Source: Actinomycetes bacterium (GTDB lineage Bacteria; Actinomycetota; Actinomycetes; Streptosporangiales; Streptosporangiaceae). From it: DNA of 64,000 nucleotides. Shown here piece after piece: positions 25,082 through 36,244 of the stretch (the stretch's first letter is position 1; every line of letters starts with the position of its first letter). The notes under the pieces are model-generated. The model was given only the letters and a program-made list of their open reading frames with translations, was not told the origin of the DNA and did no database searches. The stretch covers positions 1 through 64,000 of the forward strand of contig JAJYTD010000006.1 in assembly GCA_021793235.1 (NCBI GenBank), read 5' to 3'. Made by a program: the position numbers and the translations under genes.

Positions 25082-25243
25082 GACAGGGCGAGGGTGGTGG
25101 AAGGGTGGGGGGCCCTTCGGTGGCCACCGGGTGAACCGCAGCAAAGTCACGCCGACACGCAGCGGATGACCTGGGAATATCACGCATGATCGAGAAAAAC
25201 TCACTGGGAGTGTGTGTTTCCCCAGGTGGGCGCGGGTGTCACC

Positions 25244-27428
<2,185 letters not shown>

Positions 27429-27633
27429 GGGTGTGGCCTCCTTGGGTCGGGTCACCGCCGGCGCTGGACCGGTACCGATGCGACCAGGGCGGGGGGCAGA
27501 CCCTGGCATAATGCCGACTGGTCCAGCATCCTAGACGGTCGTCCGACCTATTCCGAGACCTGTCCCGGAACAAATCGCGTCGATGGTGTCACGAGCTGTG
27601 CAGGGCGCTGTGCTCGGCAGTACCGGACCGCGG

Positions 27634-28407
27634 TCAGCCGGACGAGGGCGCGGGATGCGGAAAAGCGGGATCCCCGGGATCGCCGGGCTGGGCGGTGGCA
27701 CCGCCGGAGGCCTTGGCCGCCGGGCCCAGGACGAACCGGTAGCCCACGTTGCGCACGGTGCCGATCAGCGATTCGTGCTCGCTGCCCAGCTTCGCCCGGA
27801 GCCGCCGCACGTGGACGTCGATGGTGCGGGTGCCGCCGAAGTAGTCGTAGCCCCAGACCTCCTGGAGGAGCTGGTCGCGGGTGAACACCCGGCCCGGGTG
27901 CTGGGCCAGGAATTTCAGCAGCTCGAATTCCTTGAACGTCAGATCGAGGATGCGGCCGCGCAGGCGGGCGATGTAGGTCGCTTCGTCGATGACGAGGTCG
28001 CCGCGGCGGATTTCGTCGGGATCGTCGGTGCCGGCTTCGGGCTGGCCGATCGCCAACCGCAGCCGTGCCTCGACTTCCGCGGGGCCGGCGGTGGTGAGCA
28101 GGAAGTCGTTCACCTGCCAGTCCGGGGTGAGCGCGGCCACTCCGCCTTCAGTGAGGACCGCGATGAGCGGGCAGTCCAGCCCGGTGGTGTCGAGCAGCCG
28201 GCAGAAGTTGCGCATCGCAGTGAGGTCACTGCGGGCATCCACGAGAATGGCATCAGCAGACATGCTGGAAGAACGGTCGGATCCCAGGGCGAGTAGCGCA
28301 CTCGCTTCAGCGGGCGAGACACTCACGGAGTGCAGGAGCAGGCCGAGGGCAGGCAGAACGTGGTCCGACGGTTCATTGGAGTTCGTGAGTAGCAGCAGAT
28401 GGCTCAT
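27634..28407 (-). CDS. glnR: Nitrogen-metabolism response regulator GlnR
   Basis: This 257-residue orphan OmpR-family regulator opens with the GlnR-specific [20 protein letters not shown] instead of a classical receiver start. It keeps the Asp57 equivalent ([10 protein letters not shown]). The C-terminal winged helix is nearly identical to actinobacterial Gln[55 protein letters not shown]. GlnR controls ammonium assimilation genes without a cognate kinase. A short insert (GSDRSSSMS) precedes the Asp. ATG 28407 fits the family; the 16-codon extension does not. Confidence 0.93.
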   Translation of the reverse strand: MSHLLLLTNSNEPSDHVLPALGLLLHSVSVSPAEASALLALGSDRSSSMSADAILVDARSDLTAMRNFCRLLDTTGLDCPLIAVLTEGGVAALTPDWQVNDFLLTTAGPAEVEARLRLAIGQPEAGTDDPDEIRRGDLVIDEATYIARLRGRILDLTFKEFELLKFLAQHPGRVFTRDQLLQEVWGYDYFGGTRTIDVHVRRLRAKLGSEHESLIGTVRNVGYRFVLGPAAKASGGATAQPGDPGDPAFPHPAPSSG

Positions 28408-28516
28408 GCGTCTCTTCCCGTCACCCCGCATGTCGGGGTTGATCGAAGGCGACATTGCCCTCGGTTAGGAGAATGTTTCGGTCACTGCCTCCGATACCTT
28501 CAAGGATAATCAATCA

Positions 28517-28777
28517 ATGACGAGTGGAACCATCCGGTATTGGGCCGCCGCGAAAGAAGCCGCCGGAACGGCGGAAGAGAGCGTCGAAGGCGAGACGCTG
28601 GAGGCCGTGCTGAAGTCGGTACGGGACAAGCGGTCCGGTGACGACCGGCTGTCGAGGATCCTTGAGCGGTCATCGTTCCTGGTGGACGGCGCTCCTGTCG
28701 GCACGAGGGCGCATTCTGAGGTGCGGATCACACAGGGGAGTGTGATCGAGGTACTGCCCCCCTTCGCCGGGGGGTGA
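28517..28777 (+). CDS. MoaD/ThiS family sulfur-carrier-like protein
   Basis: This 86-residue ubiquitin-fold protein ends in the adenylatable Gly-Gly (EVLPPFAGG). It has MoaD-like IRYWAAAKEAAG and TLEAVLKSV segments. It could act as sulfur carrier in molybdopterin or another thio-cofactor pathway. No moaE or moeB gene is nearby, so the pathway is unassigned. It lies divergent to glnR; the ATG follows AAGGATAATCAATCA. Confidence 0.85.
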   Translation: MTSGTIRYWAAAKEAAGTAEESVEGETLEAVLKSVRDKRSGDDRLSRILERSSFLVDGAPVGTRAHSEVRITQGSVIEVLPPFAGG

Positions 28778-28827
28778 GGTGATCGCGGAACAGAACAGGC
28801 GCAACCACAGGGCATGGGGGAGGAATT

Positions 28828-29100
28828 GTGAGCAATAGTGAGCGGAATGGTCGCTCTGCCCGGCAGAAGATCACCATGCTCGGCAAGCCGGGATGCCACC
28901 TGTGCGACGAGGCGCTGAAGGTGATCGCCCGTGTCGCCGACGACACGGGAGTGCCCTACGAGGTGAAGGACATCACGGTCGCCTCTGCCGAGGACAAGGA
29001 GGAGTACTGGGAGAAGATCCCGGTGACCTTCATCAACGGGGAACAGCACGACTTCTGGCGGGTGAGCGAGAAGCGCCTGCGCGCGGCACTGGGTAAGTAG
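28828..29100 (+). CDS. Glutaredoxin-like (DUF836) thiol-disulfide protein
   Basis: This 90-residue thioredoxin-fold protein has the redox motif CHLC (MLGKPGCHLCDEAL) and the cis-Pro segment KIPVTFINGEQ. It starts at GTG. It lies 50 bases after the MoaD-like gene and upstream of rex-hemA, the position this small glutaredoxin-like gene often holds in actinomycetes. It is presumably a cytoplasmic reductase coupled to mycothiol or thioredoxin (inference). Confidence 0.87.
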   Translation: MSNSERNGRSARQKITMLGKPGCHLCDEALKVIARVADDTGVPYEVKDITVASAEDKEEYWEKIPVTFINGEQHDFWRVSEKRLRAALGK

Positions 29101-29124
29101 AGCCGTGCCGACCGGCCGCCAGGG

Positions 29125-29199
29125 CCGGGGCAGAGCAGCAAAGGGACGTGCCCGTGGGCGCCCCGGAGGGCCCTTCGCCTGGGCACCGCCCTGCCCCGG
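29125..29199 (+). terminator. Candidate hairpin after the glutaredoxin-like gene
   Basis: CCGGGGCAG (29125-29133) pairs with CTGCCCCGG (29191-29199) across a GC-rich loop that can itself fold. It starts 25 bases past the stop and ends 60 bases before the rex promoter, so it plausibly insulates the two units. The long loop keeps confidence low. Confidence 0.4.
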
Positions 29200-29260
29200 G
29201 CGCGTCCGGGGCGGTTTCGCGCAACTCAGCCAGTGGGATCGGCCGTTCCGCCACCCCACT

Positions 29261-29289
29261 TTGTGCGTACTTTCACAAGGGCGTAATCT
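29261..29289 (+). promoter_or_regulatory. rex-hem promoter overlapping a Rex operator
   Basis: TTGTGCGTACTTTCACAA (29261-29278) matches the Rex operator (TTGTG, six bases, TTCACAA type). A TTGTGC -35 (29261-29266) and TAATCT -10 (29284-29289) are separated by exactly 17 bp. The operator therefore covers the -35 and spacer. Binding of NADH-free Rex would block transcription, giving negative autoregulation and redox control of haem synthesis (the mechanism is known for Streptomyces Rex). Confidence 0.85.
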
Positions 29290-29358
29290 ATGGACCAAAA
29301 CCGACGTCTGCCGGGTCTTGACAGGCGAAATCCGCGCCCGTAAGGGAGCATCGGACCT

Positions 29359-30111
29359 ATGTCGGCCCAACTCCAGAACGCACCGACGATCGCCGCTCAG
29401 GAGCACACGCCTGTGACCCCCCGTACATCACAGCCCCGGGAGAGGGGAATCCCGGAGGCGACCGTCGCCAGACTCCCGGTGTACCTGCGCGCCCTGCAGG
29501 CGCTGCATGAGAGCGGTACCCCTACCGTCTCCTCTGAGGACCTCGCCGAGATCGCCGGAGTGAATTCGGCGAAACTCCGCAAGGACCTATCGCACCTGGG
29601 CTCCTACGGCACTCGCGGTGTCGGCTATGAGGTCGAGTACCTCATCTACCAGATCTCCCGTGAGCTTGGTCTCACCCAGGACTGGTCGGTGGCCATCGTC
29701 GGCATCGGCAACCTCGGGCGCGCACTGGCCAACTACGGTGGCTTCGGTACGCGCGGGTTCCGCATCGCGGCACTGCTCGACGCGGATGTGTCGATCGTGG
29801 GCGACAAGGTCGCGGGCCTGGCGGTAGGGCATATCGACACCCTGGAAGATGTTGTCGAGAAAGAGAACGTCTCCATCGGGGTCATCGCCACCCCCGCTTC
29901 GGCGGCCCAAGGCGTGTGCGACCGTTTCATAGAGGCGGGTGTCACCAGTGTGCTGAACTTCGCACCCATGGTGCTCAATGTGCCACCGGGCGTCGATGTG
30001 CGTAAGGTCGATTTGTCTATCGAACTGCAGATCCTGGCCTTCCACGAGCAGCGGAAGTCCGACGGCCACGTGGAATCGGGGCGGATCGGGCAGACGGGGA
30101 ACGCGCGATGA
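29359..30111 (+). CDS. rex: Redox-sensing transcriptional repressor Rex
   Basis: This 250-residue repressor senses the NADH/NAD ratio. The N-terminal winged helix carries SSEDLAEIAGVNSAKLRKDLSHLGSYGTRGVGY. The C-terminal Rossmann domain has the nucleotide-binding VAIVGIGNLGRAL and NFAPMVLNVPPGVDVRKVDLS. The N-terminus has a roughly 20-residue extension compared with Gram-positive model Rex, as in Streptomyces. Its own promoter carries a Rex box. hemA follows after 112 bases. Confidence 0.96.
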   Translation: MSAQLQNAPTIAAQEHTPVTPRTSQPRERGIPEATVARLPVYLRALQALHESGTPTVSSEDLAEIAGVNSAKLRKDLSHLGSYGTRGVGYEVEYLIYQISRELGLTQDWSVAIVGIGNLGRALANYGGFGTRGFRIAALLDADVSIVGDKVAGLAVGHIDTLEDVVEKENVSIGVIATPASAAQGVCDRFIEAGVTSVLNFAPMVLNVPPGVDVRKVDLSIELQILAFHEQRKSDGHVESGRIGQTGNAR

Positions 30112-30223
30112 CCGACAACGGTTCGGACGGCCGTCCAGCACCCGTGTGCCACGGGCGCCGCACGCGCCCGGTAGAAGCCGAAGAGGTACGGAGAAGCGGT
30201 ACGCCGCTCGTATTGGAGTCCAG

Positions 30224-31747
30224 ATGAGTGTCCTCGCCGTAGGCATGAGCCATCGAAGCGCGCCCATAGCGCTTCTGGAGCGTGTCGCGCTTGACGGACA
30301 CACGCGCCTCAAGGTCATGTCGGAGATGGTGAACGCCCCATCGGTCAACGAGGTGCTGATGGTCTCCACATGCAACCGCACGGAGATCTACGCCGATGTG
30401 GACAAGTTCCACCCCGCGGTCACGGCCGTCACCGAACTGCTCTCCTGGCACACCGGCGTCTCCCTGAGAGAACTCTCACAGCACTGCTATGTGCACTACG
30501 AGCAGCGCGCGGTCCAGCACCTCTTCTCCGTCACCTGCGGACTCGACTCCATGGTGGTGGGAGAGGGGCAGATCCTCGGCCAGATACGCAACGCCCTGAA
30601 AGACGCCCAGCACGCCGGAACCCTCGGGCGGGTCCTCAATGATCTCGGGCAGCGCGCCCTGCGCGTCGGCAAACGGGCGCACACGGAGACACACCTGGAC
30701 CACGCCGGTGCCGACATGGTCAGCCTCGGTCTGACAGTCGCCGGCCAGCGGCTCCGGCCCTCGACGGAGGCGGACGGGCCCACCGCGTCAGCGGGGTGCG
30801 CGCTCACCGGCGCCGAGCCGGGCGCTGCCGTCGAAGCCGCGCTTCCGCAGCCCCAGGCACTCACCGGAATGCGCGTACTGGTGCTCGGCGCCGGATCGAT
30901 GAGCGCGCTGGCGGCCAACACCGTGGCCCGGCAGGGCGCGAGCACCGTCATCGTCGCGAACCGCACGTTCGACCGGGCCGCCCGCCTGGCGGAGTGCCTC
31001 ACCGAGGCCTACGAGCCCATCCAGAGCCGCGCCGTCCCGTTCGAGGCGGCCGCCGACACGCTGACCGGCGTCGACCTGGTGATCTCCTGCACGGGAGCCC
31101 AGGACCTGGTACTCACCCGCGACGGCATCGAGAGCGCCATCGCGTCCGGGTCCGACAGCGGCGACGCGCCGGCTCGCTCGGCGGCCCGACCGCTGGTCTT
31201 CCTCGACCTTGCTCTTCCGCGCGACATCGATGAGGCGGCCCGGGAGATCCCCGGCGTCCATCTTGTCGATATCGAGGACCTGCGGCAGGCCGCCGCCGAC
31301 GGGGCAGACGACGCTGAGGGGCGTTCCGGGGCCCTTGCCGGAGTCCGCGATATCGTTGAGGAGGAGGTCGCCGAGTACGAGGCCACACGCCGCGCCGAAC
31401 TCGTCGCACCGACCGTTGTCGCGCTGCGCAGTAAGGCCAAGATGGTCCTCGACACCGAACTCTCCCGGCTGCAGGGGCGACTGCCCGACCTCGACGACAA
31501 GACGCGCGGTGAGGTCACCTACGCGATGCGCCGGGTCGTGGACAAACTGCTGCACCAGCCCACGGTGCGGGTGAAGGAGCTCGCGACGCAGCCCAACGGC
31601 GACTCCTACGAAGCGGCGCTGCGCGAACTGTTCGACCTCGACCCCGCCCGGCCTGACGCGGTGACCCGCATGGAGAGCCCGAACGGGAAGGCATCGGCTG
31701 CCAGCGTTCCAAAGGAGAACAGGCGTACACCAAAGGAGGAACCATGA
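30224..31747 (+). CDS. hemA: Glutamyl-tRNA reductase
   Basis: HemA reduces glutamyl-tRNA to glutamate-1-semialdehyde, the first step of C5 haem synthesis. The catalytic Cys50 lies in MVSTCNRTEIY; VGEGQILGQIRNA and the NADPH-binding VLGAGSMSAL are present, with a C-terminal dimerisation helix. At 507 residues it is longer than the usual 420-460. An acidic/Ala-rich insert (around residues 170-205) and a hydrophilic tail account for the difference. ATG 30224 was selected by family start (MSVLAVGMSHRSAP). hemC overlaps its stop by 4 bp. Confidence 0.96.
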   Translation: MSVLAVGMSHRSAPIALLERVALDGHTRLKVMSEMVNAPSVNEVLMVSTCNRTEIYADVDKFHPAVTAVTELLSWHTGVSLRELSQHCYVHYEQRAVQHLFSVTCGLDSMVVGEGQILGQIRNALKDAQHAGTLGRVLNDLGQRALRVGKRAHTETHLDHAGADMVSLGLTVAGQRLRPSTEADGPTASAGCALTGAEPGAAVEAALPQPQALTGMRVLVLGAGSMSALAANTVARQGASTVIVANRTFDRAARLAECLTEAYEPIQSRAVPFEAAADTLTGVDLVISCTGAQDLVLTRDGIESAIASGSDSGDAPARSAARPLVFLDLALPRDIDEAAREIPGVHLVDIEDLRQAAADGADDAEGRSGALAGVRDIVEEEVAEYEATRRAELVAPTVVALRSKAKMVLDTELSRLQGRLPDLDDKTRGEVTYAMRRVVDKLLHQPTVRVKELATQPNGDSYEAALRELFDLDPARPDAVTRMESPNGKASAASVPKENRRTPKEEP

Positions 31748-32718
31748 CGGCCGCACCGGCCAGGCTCGGCACGCGCCGCAGCACCATGGCCACCACGCAG
31801 TCGCGTGCGGTCGCCGACGCGATCACCGATCGCACCGGAGTACCGATCGAGTTGGCACTGATCACCAGCTTCGGCGACGTTACCAAGGCGCATCTGACCC
31901 AGCTCGGCGGTACCGGAGTGTTCGTCAACGCGCTGCGCGACGAACTGCTGGCCGGAAACATCGATTTCGCCGTGCACTCCCTGAAGGACCTGCCCACGAC
32001 ACCCGCCGACGGGCTCACCCTGGTCGCCATCACCGAACGAGACGATCCGCGCGATGCGCTCTGCGCCCGTGATGGCCGAAAATTCGCCGATCTGCCTGCT
32101 GGGGCGACCATCGGAACCGGGTCCCCGCGCCGTGTCGCACAGCTCGCGGCGCTCCGGCCGGACCTGAATTATGTTCCGATCCGCGGCAACGCCGAAACCC
32201 GGCTGGGCAAGGTCACCTCGGGTGAGCTCGACGCGGTCGTACTGGCCTACGCGGGCCTGGCCCGAGTAGGCCGCCTCGACGACGTCACCGACGTGTTCGA
32301 GCCGGAGCAGGTACTGCCCGCTCCAGGCCAGGGCGCGCTCGCCGTGGAGTGCCCGACCTCGCGTGCGATGGGCGACCTGTCCTACCTCGCCGCTGTTGAC
32401 GACACGGCCACTCGGACGGCTGTCACCGCCGAGCGCACCATCCTGGCCGAGCTGGAGGCGGGCTGCGCCGCTCCCGTCGGGGCCTGGGCCGAATACCACG
32501 AGAACCGGCTGCGGTTGCGGGCCGCGGTCGTCGCCACCGACGGCTCCCATGCGGTGCGCCGTGAGCGGACCGTGGTGGTCGACACGCCCGGAACGGAGGC
32601 GGCTATCGCCGCCGACCTCGGCCGGGAGCTGGCTCGCGAGATGATCGCCGAAGGCGCGGACCGCATCGTGGCGGACACCGCCGTTGAGACGGGCCCCGGA
32701 CGTTCGGAGTCGCACTGA
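31744..32718 (+). CDS. hemC: Porphobilinogen deaminase (hydroxymethylbilane synthase)
   Basis: This 324-residue enzyme polymerises four porphobilinogens. It has HSLKDLPT with the catalytic Asp (Asp82), IGTGSPRRVAQL, RGNAETRLGK and the dipyrromethane-anchoring Cys241 (ELEAGCAAPVGAW). The start codon overlaps the hemA stop (ATGA). It belongs to the Rex-controlled hem operon. Confidence 0.97.
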   Translation: MTAAPARLGTRRSTMATTQSRAVADAITDRTGVPIELALITSFGDVTKAHLTQLGGTGVFVNALRDELLAGNIDFAVHSLKDLPTTPADGLTLVAITERDDPRDALCARDGRKFADLPAGATIGTGSPRRVAQLAALRPDLNYVPIRGNAETRLGKVTSGELDAVVLAYAGLARVGRLDDVTDVFEPEQVLPAPGQGALAVECPTSRAMGDLSYLAAVDDTATRTAVTAERTILAELEAGCAAPVGAWAEYHENRLRLRAAVVATDGSHAVRRERTVVVDTPGTEAAIAADLGRELAREMIAEGADRIVADTAVETGPGRSESH

Positions 32719-32757
32719 CCGCGCACCGGGGCTGGGAGAGCAAGGAGCAAGCGCACA

Positions 32758-34440
32758 TTGAATCCGCAGAGTGAGAATCAGCCGCAGCCAGAGGTACCGG
32801 GTACGCCGGCAGCAGGCCATGTCGCCCTGGTCGGGGCCGGACCAGGCTACGCGGAGCTGCTGACACTGCGGGGCGCGGCACTGCTCGCCAAAGCGGACGT
32901 GGTCATCACCGTCCGCGAACCAGGCCCCGAACTGGCGAAGCACCGTGCTGCTCTGCTCAACCACTGCCGCAGCGACGTCACGGTGGTGGAACCGGCCGAG
33001 TGCGGTGGTGAGATCGATGCGCTCGCCGTCGGCCATGCCCGGGACGGACGCCGCGTGGTGCGCCTGTACAGCGGCGACCCGATGCTGGGCTGCCGGGGTG
33101 CCGAACTGGCCGCCGCATGCCTGCGGGCCGGTATCGAATTCGAGGTCGTCCCCGGCCTGTCATCGGTGACCGCCGTGCCCGCCTACGCCGGCATCCCGCT
33201 GATGCCCGAAGGCACCAGTGAGCTTCGCGTGGTCAATGCCAAGGACCCGGGGCTTGACTGGGAGCGCCTGGCCGATGGGGAGGCCACACTCGTCGTGATG
33301 TTCCCCGACGCGCCCGAAGGCGAGGACCCGAACCACACTGGGCCGGGGTTCGACCGGCTGTGCAAGTCGCTCATCGCCGCCGGCCGCCCGGGTACCACGC
33401 CGGTCGCCGTCATCCGCATGGGCAGCACGACCGAGCAGAGCACCGTGATCTCCTCGCTTTCCCGGCTCACCGCCGACCTCAAGGCGGCCGACGCCAAGGG
33501 CCACAACGTCACCTCCCCGGCGATGTTCATCATGGGTGCGGGTGTCAGCAGGCAGAAGGACCTCTCGTGGTTCGAGAGCCGTCCGCTGTTCGGCTGGCGG
33601 GTACTCGTGCCGCGGACCAAGGAGCAGGCGGCAAGCCTGTCCGAACAGCTTCGCGGCTATGGCGCCGTGCCCGAGGAGGTGCCCACGATCTCCGTCGAGC
33701 CGCCCCGCACCCCGCAGCAGATGGAGCGGGCCGTCCGCGGCCTGGTCACCGGGCGGTACCAATGGGTCGCGTTCACTTCGGTCAACGCGGTCAAAGCCAT
33801 CAGGGAAAAGTTCGAGGAGTACGGCTTGGACGCGCGGGCGTTCGCCGGAGTCAAGGTGGCCGCTGTCGGTGAGCAGACCGCGGCCGCGCTGCTCGACTTC
33901 GGTATCCAGGCCGATCTCACCCCGCACGTTGAGAACCAGTCCGGAGCCGGCCTGGTCGAGGTGTGGCCGCCCTATGACCCCGAACTCGACCCGATCGAGC
34001 GGGTGCTACTGCCGCGCGCGGACATCGCCACGGAGACACTGTCGGCCGGCCTGATCGACCTCGGCTGGGAAGTCGACGACGTCACCGCCTACCGCACAGT
34101 GCGCGCCGCACCGCCGCCCGCTCCGATCCGCGAGGCGATCAAGGGCGGCGGGTTCGACGCGGTGCTGTTCACCTCCTCCTCCACGGTCCGCAACCTCGTG
34201 GGGATCGCGGGCAAGCCGCACAACACCACGGTGATCGCGGTGATCGGCCCCGAGACCGCCAAGACGGCGCAGGAGTTCGGGCTGCGAGTCGACACCATGG
34301 CCCCGAAAGCCTCGGTTTCGGCTCTTGCCACCGCTCTTTCGGAGTACGGTGCTGCGCAACGGGCCGAGGCCATCGCCGCCGGAAAACCGGTCCTCAAGCC
34401 CAGCCAGAAACGCCGCGGGCGGCGGCGTAAGACCATGTGA
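32758..34440 (+). CDS. hemD: Uroporphyrinogen-III synthase fused to SUMT-like methyltransferase domain
   Basis: This 560-residue two-domain protein has an N-terminal tetrapyrrole-methylase domain (about 20-265: VALVGAGPGYAELLTLRGAAL, RLYSGDPMLGCRGAEL, VVPGLSSVTAVPAYAGIPL). The C-terminal HemD domain (about 275-530) contains WVAFTSVNAV, LLPRADIATETLSAGL and VLFTSSSTVRNLVGI. The methylase motifs are altered from canonical SUMT (GAGPGDP and GGDP positions), so only the synthase activity is secure. A basic tail (QKRRGRRRKT) ends it. The TTG start follows AAGGAG. This fusion is standard in actinomycetes. Confidence 0.93.
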   Translation: MNPQSENQPQPEVPGTPAAGHVALVGAGPGYAELLTLRGAALLAKADVVITVREPGPELAKHRAALLNHCRSDVTVVEPAECGGEIDALAVGHARDGRRVVRLYSGDPMLGCRGAELAAACLRAGIEFEVVPGLSSVTAVPAYAGIPLMPEGTSELRVVNAKDPGLDWERLADGEATLVVMFPDAPEGEDPNHTGPGFDRLCKSLIAAGRPGTTPVAVIRMGSTTEQSTVISSLSRLTADLKAADAKGHNVTSPAMFIMGAGVSRQKDLSWFESRPLFGWRVLVPRTKEQAASLSEQLRGYGAVPEEVPTISVEPPRTPQQMERAVRGLVTGRYQWVAFTSVNAVKAIREKFEEYGLDARAFAGVKVAAVGEQTAAALLDFGIQADLTPHVENQSGAGLVEVWPPYDPELDPIERVLLPRADIATETLSAGLIDLGWEVDDVTAYRTVRAAPPPAPIREAIKGGGFDAVLFTSSSTVRNLVGIAGKPHNTTVIAVIGPETAKTAQEFGLRVDTMAPKASVSALATALSEYGAAQRAEAIAAGKPVLKPSQKRRGRRRKTM

Positions 34441-34472
34441 CCAGACCGGACGTATTTTCGAGGGAGTCCCGC

Positions 34473-35456
34473 ATGAGCGCCCGCTACCCCATCGCCCGCC
34501 CCCGCCGGCTGCGCCGCACGTCGGCGCTGCGGCGCCTGGTGGCCGAGACGAGCGTGCGGCCCGGGGACCTCATCCTGCCGATGTTCGTCAAGGAGAGCAT
34601 CGACGAACCGCGGCCGGTCGGCTCCATGCCCGGTGTCCTCCAGCACACCCGGGACAGCCTGCGCAAGGCGGCTCAGGAGGCGGCCGAAGCCGGTGTGGGC
34701 GGACTGATGCTGTTCGGGGTGCCCGAGCTCAAAGACGAGCGCGGATCGGCGGCCGACGACCCGGGCGGGATCGTGCAGGGGGCACTGCGCGACCTGTCAA
34801 CCGACCTCGGCGACGACATCGTGATCATGGCGGACCTGTGCCTGGACGAGTACACCTCGCACGGGCACTGCGGTCTGCTCACCCCCTCGGGAGAGGTGGA
34901 CAACGATGCGACGCTGGAGCGCTACGCCTCCATCGCCGTGGCCCAGGCGGCGGCCGGTGTCGATGTCGTCGGCCCGAGCGGCATGATGGACGGCCAGGTC
35001 GGTGCCATCCGCACGGCATTGGACCAGGCCGGCTACACCGACGTCGTGATCCTCGCCTACGCGGTGAAGTACGCTTCGTCGTTCTACGGCCCCTTCCGCG
35101 ATGCGGCAGAAGGCGCGCCGCAGTTCGGCGACCGGACCGGCTACCAGCAGGATCCGGCCAACGTCCGAGAGTCCTTGCGCGAGGTGGAGCTGGACATCGC
35201 CGAGGGGGCCGACATGGTCATGGTGAAGCCGGCCCTGGCCTATCTGGACGTGGTCGCGAAGGTGGCGGAATCGGTGACCGTTCCAGTCTCGGCCTACCAG
35301 GTCAGCGGCGAGTACGCGATGGTCGAGGCCGCCGCGGAGAAAGGCTGGCTGGACCGGGAGCGCGTCATCATGGAGACACTGCTCGCCTTCCGCCGGGCAG
35401 GGGCCGGCCAGATCCTCACGTACTGGGCTACCGAGGCGGCGCGGCTGCTCCGGTAG
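34473..35456 (+). CDS. hemB: Delta-aminolevulinic acid dehydratase (porphobilinogen synthase)
   Basis: This protein of about 327 residues condenses two ALA molecules. The active-site lysines are in AVKYASSFYGPFRDA and MVMVKPALAYLD. The metal segment is DLCLDEYTSHGHCG, retaining two Cys of the zinc type. YQVSGEYAM is present. ATG 34473 follows GAGGGAG and matches family starts; GTG 34437, overlapping the hemD stop, is an alternative. A hairpin follows the stop. Confidence 0.97.
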   Translation: MSARYPIARPRRLRRTSALRRLVAETSVRPGDLILPMFVKESIDEPRPVGSMPGVLQHTRDSLRKAAQEAAEAGVGGLMLFGVPELKDERGSAADDPGGIVQGALRDLSTDLGDDIVIMADLCLDEYTSHGHCGLLTPSGEVDNDATLERYASIAVAQAAAGVDVVGPSGMMDGQVGAIRTALDQAGYTDVVILAYAVKYASSFYGPFRDAAEGAPQFGDRTGYQQDPANVRESLREVELDIAEGADMVMVKPALAYLDVVAKVAESVTVPVSAYQVSGEYAMVEAAAEKGWLDRERVIMETLLAFRRAGAGQILTYWATEAARLLR

Positions 35457-35479
35457 CCGGGGACCACCACGCTCCCCGG
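35457..35479 (+). terminator. Hairpin after hemB
   Basis: CCGGGGA (35457-35463) pairs with TCCCCGG (35473-35479). The arms start right after the hemB stop codon. A second small stem, CCCCGC/GCGGGG, follows. It is a weak candidate terminator because the Prim-Pol-like gene continues on the same strand. Confidence 0.4.
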
Positions 35480-35551
35480 TCGCCCCGCAGGCGAGCGGGG
35501 AGGACAGACGATCGAGGCTCCCTCCAGGTGATCGGGAGCACAGGGGGCACC

Positions 35552-36211
35552 ATGGTTGATGTGATCTATCGGCGCAGACGCCGCCGAAATACGCATGACA
35601 TGCTCGGTGCGGCGCTCGGCTATGCGGCGCTGGGTTGGCCTGTGTGCCGCGGTGCGGCGCCGTCGACGGCCACCGGGCGATCGTGCGACTGCGACCGGTT
35701 GGGCTGTCCTGACCCGGCCGCGCACCCGGTGTCGCAGGCATGGGGACTGGAGGCCACCACCGATGCCGACACCGTCCGCAGGTGGTGGGAGGCCACCCCC
35801 GGGGCCAACATCATCCTGCCGACGGGCCGTGTCTTCGACGTCTTCGACGTCCCGGCCGGAGCCGGGGTCATGGCGCTGGCCCGGATGGGCCGTGCCGGTG
35901 TGCCCACGGGGCCGGTCGCGGCAGTGGAGGCCCAGCGCTACCTGTTCTTCGTCGCGACGCGCTCCCCGGCGGACGAGGACGAATGGTGGTCCTGCCACCT
36001 CGACTGCGTTCCCGAAAGCATCAGCGACACACCCGGCTTGCGCTGGCACTGCCGCGACAGCTACGTCCTCGGCCCCCCATCCCGGTTGCCGTCCGGCAAC
36101 CACGTGGCCTGGATCCGCGCCCCCCGCGACAGCGAGTCCCCCGCCGACCTCCCCGACCCCATCGCCGTCCTGGACATCCTCTCCGACGCCTGCGAGGAGT
36201 TCCTGCCGTAG
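35552..36211 (+). CDS. Prim-Pol N-terminal-like protein (bifunctional primase/polymerase fold), probably catalytically degenerate
   Basis: This 219-residue protein resembles the N-terminal archaeo-eukaryotic primase domain found in plasmid and phage replicases. It has LGYAALGWPVCRG, then a Cys/His cluster (CDCDRLGCPDPAAHP) and GANIILPTG. At the usual metal-binding hDhD motif it reads FDVFDVP, so the second acidic residue is displaced and polymerase activity is doubtful. Such stand-alone proteins accompany hemB in several actinomycetes. The ATG was chosen by homology. The role is unknown. Confidence 0.72.
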   Translation: MVDVIYRRRRRRNTHDMLGAALGYAALGWPVCRGAAPSTATGRSCDCDRLGCPDPAAHPVSQAWGLEATTDADTVRRWWEATPGANIILPTGRVFDVFDVPAGAGVMALARMGRAGVPTGPVAAVEAQRYLFFVATRSPADEDEWWSCHLDCVPESISDTPGLRWHCRDSYVLGPPSRLPSGNHVAWIRAPRDSESPADLPDPIAVLDILSDACEEFLP

Positions 36212-36244
36212 GCAGGGGGCCGGGACAGGATGCTCCTATAGATG

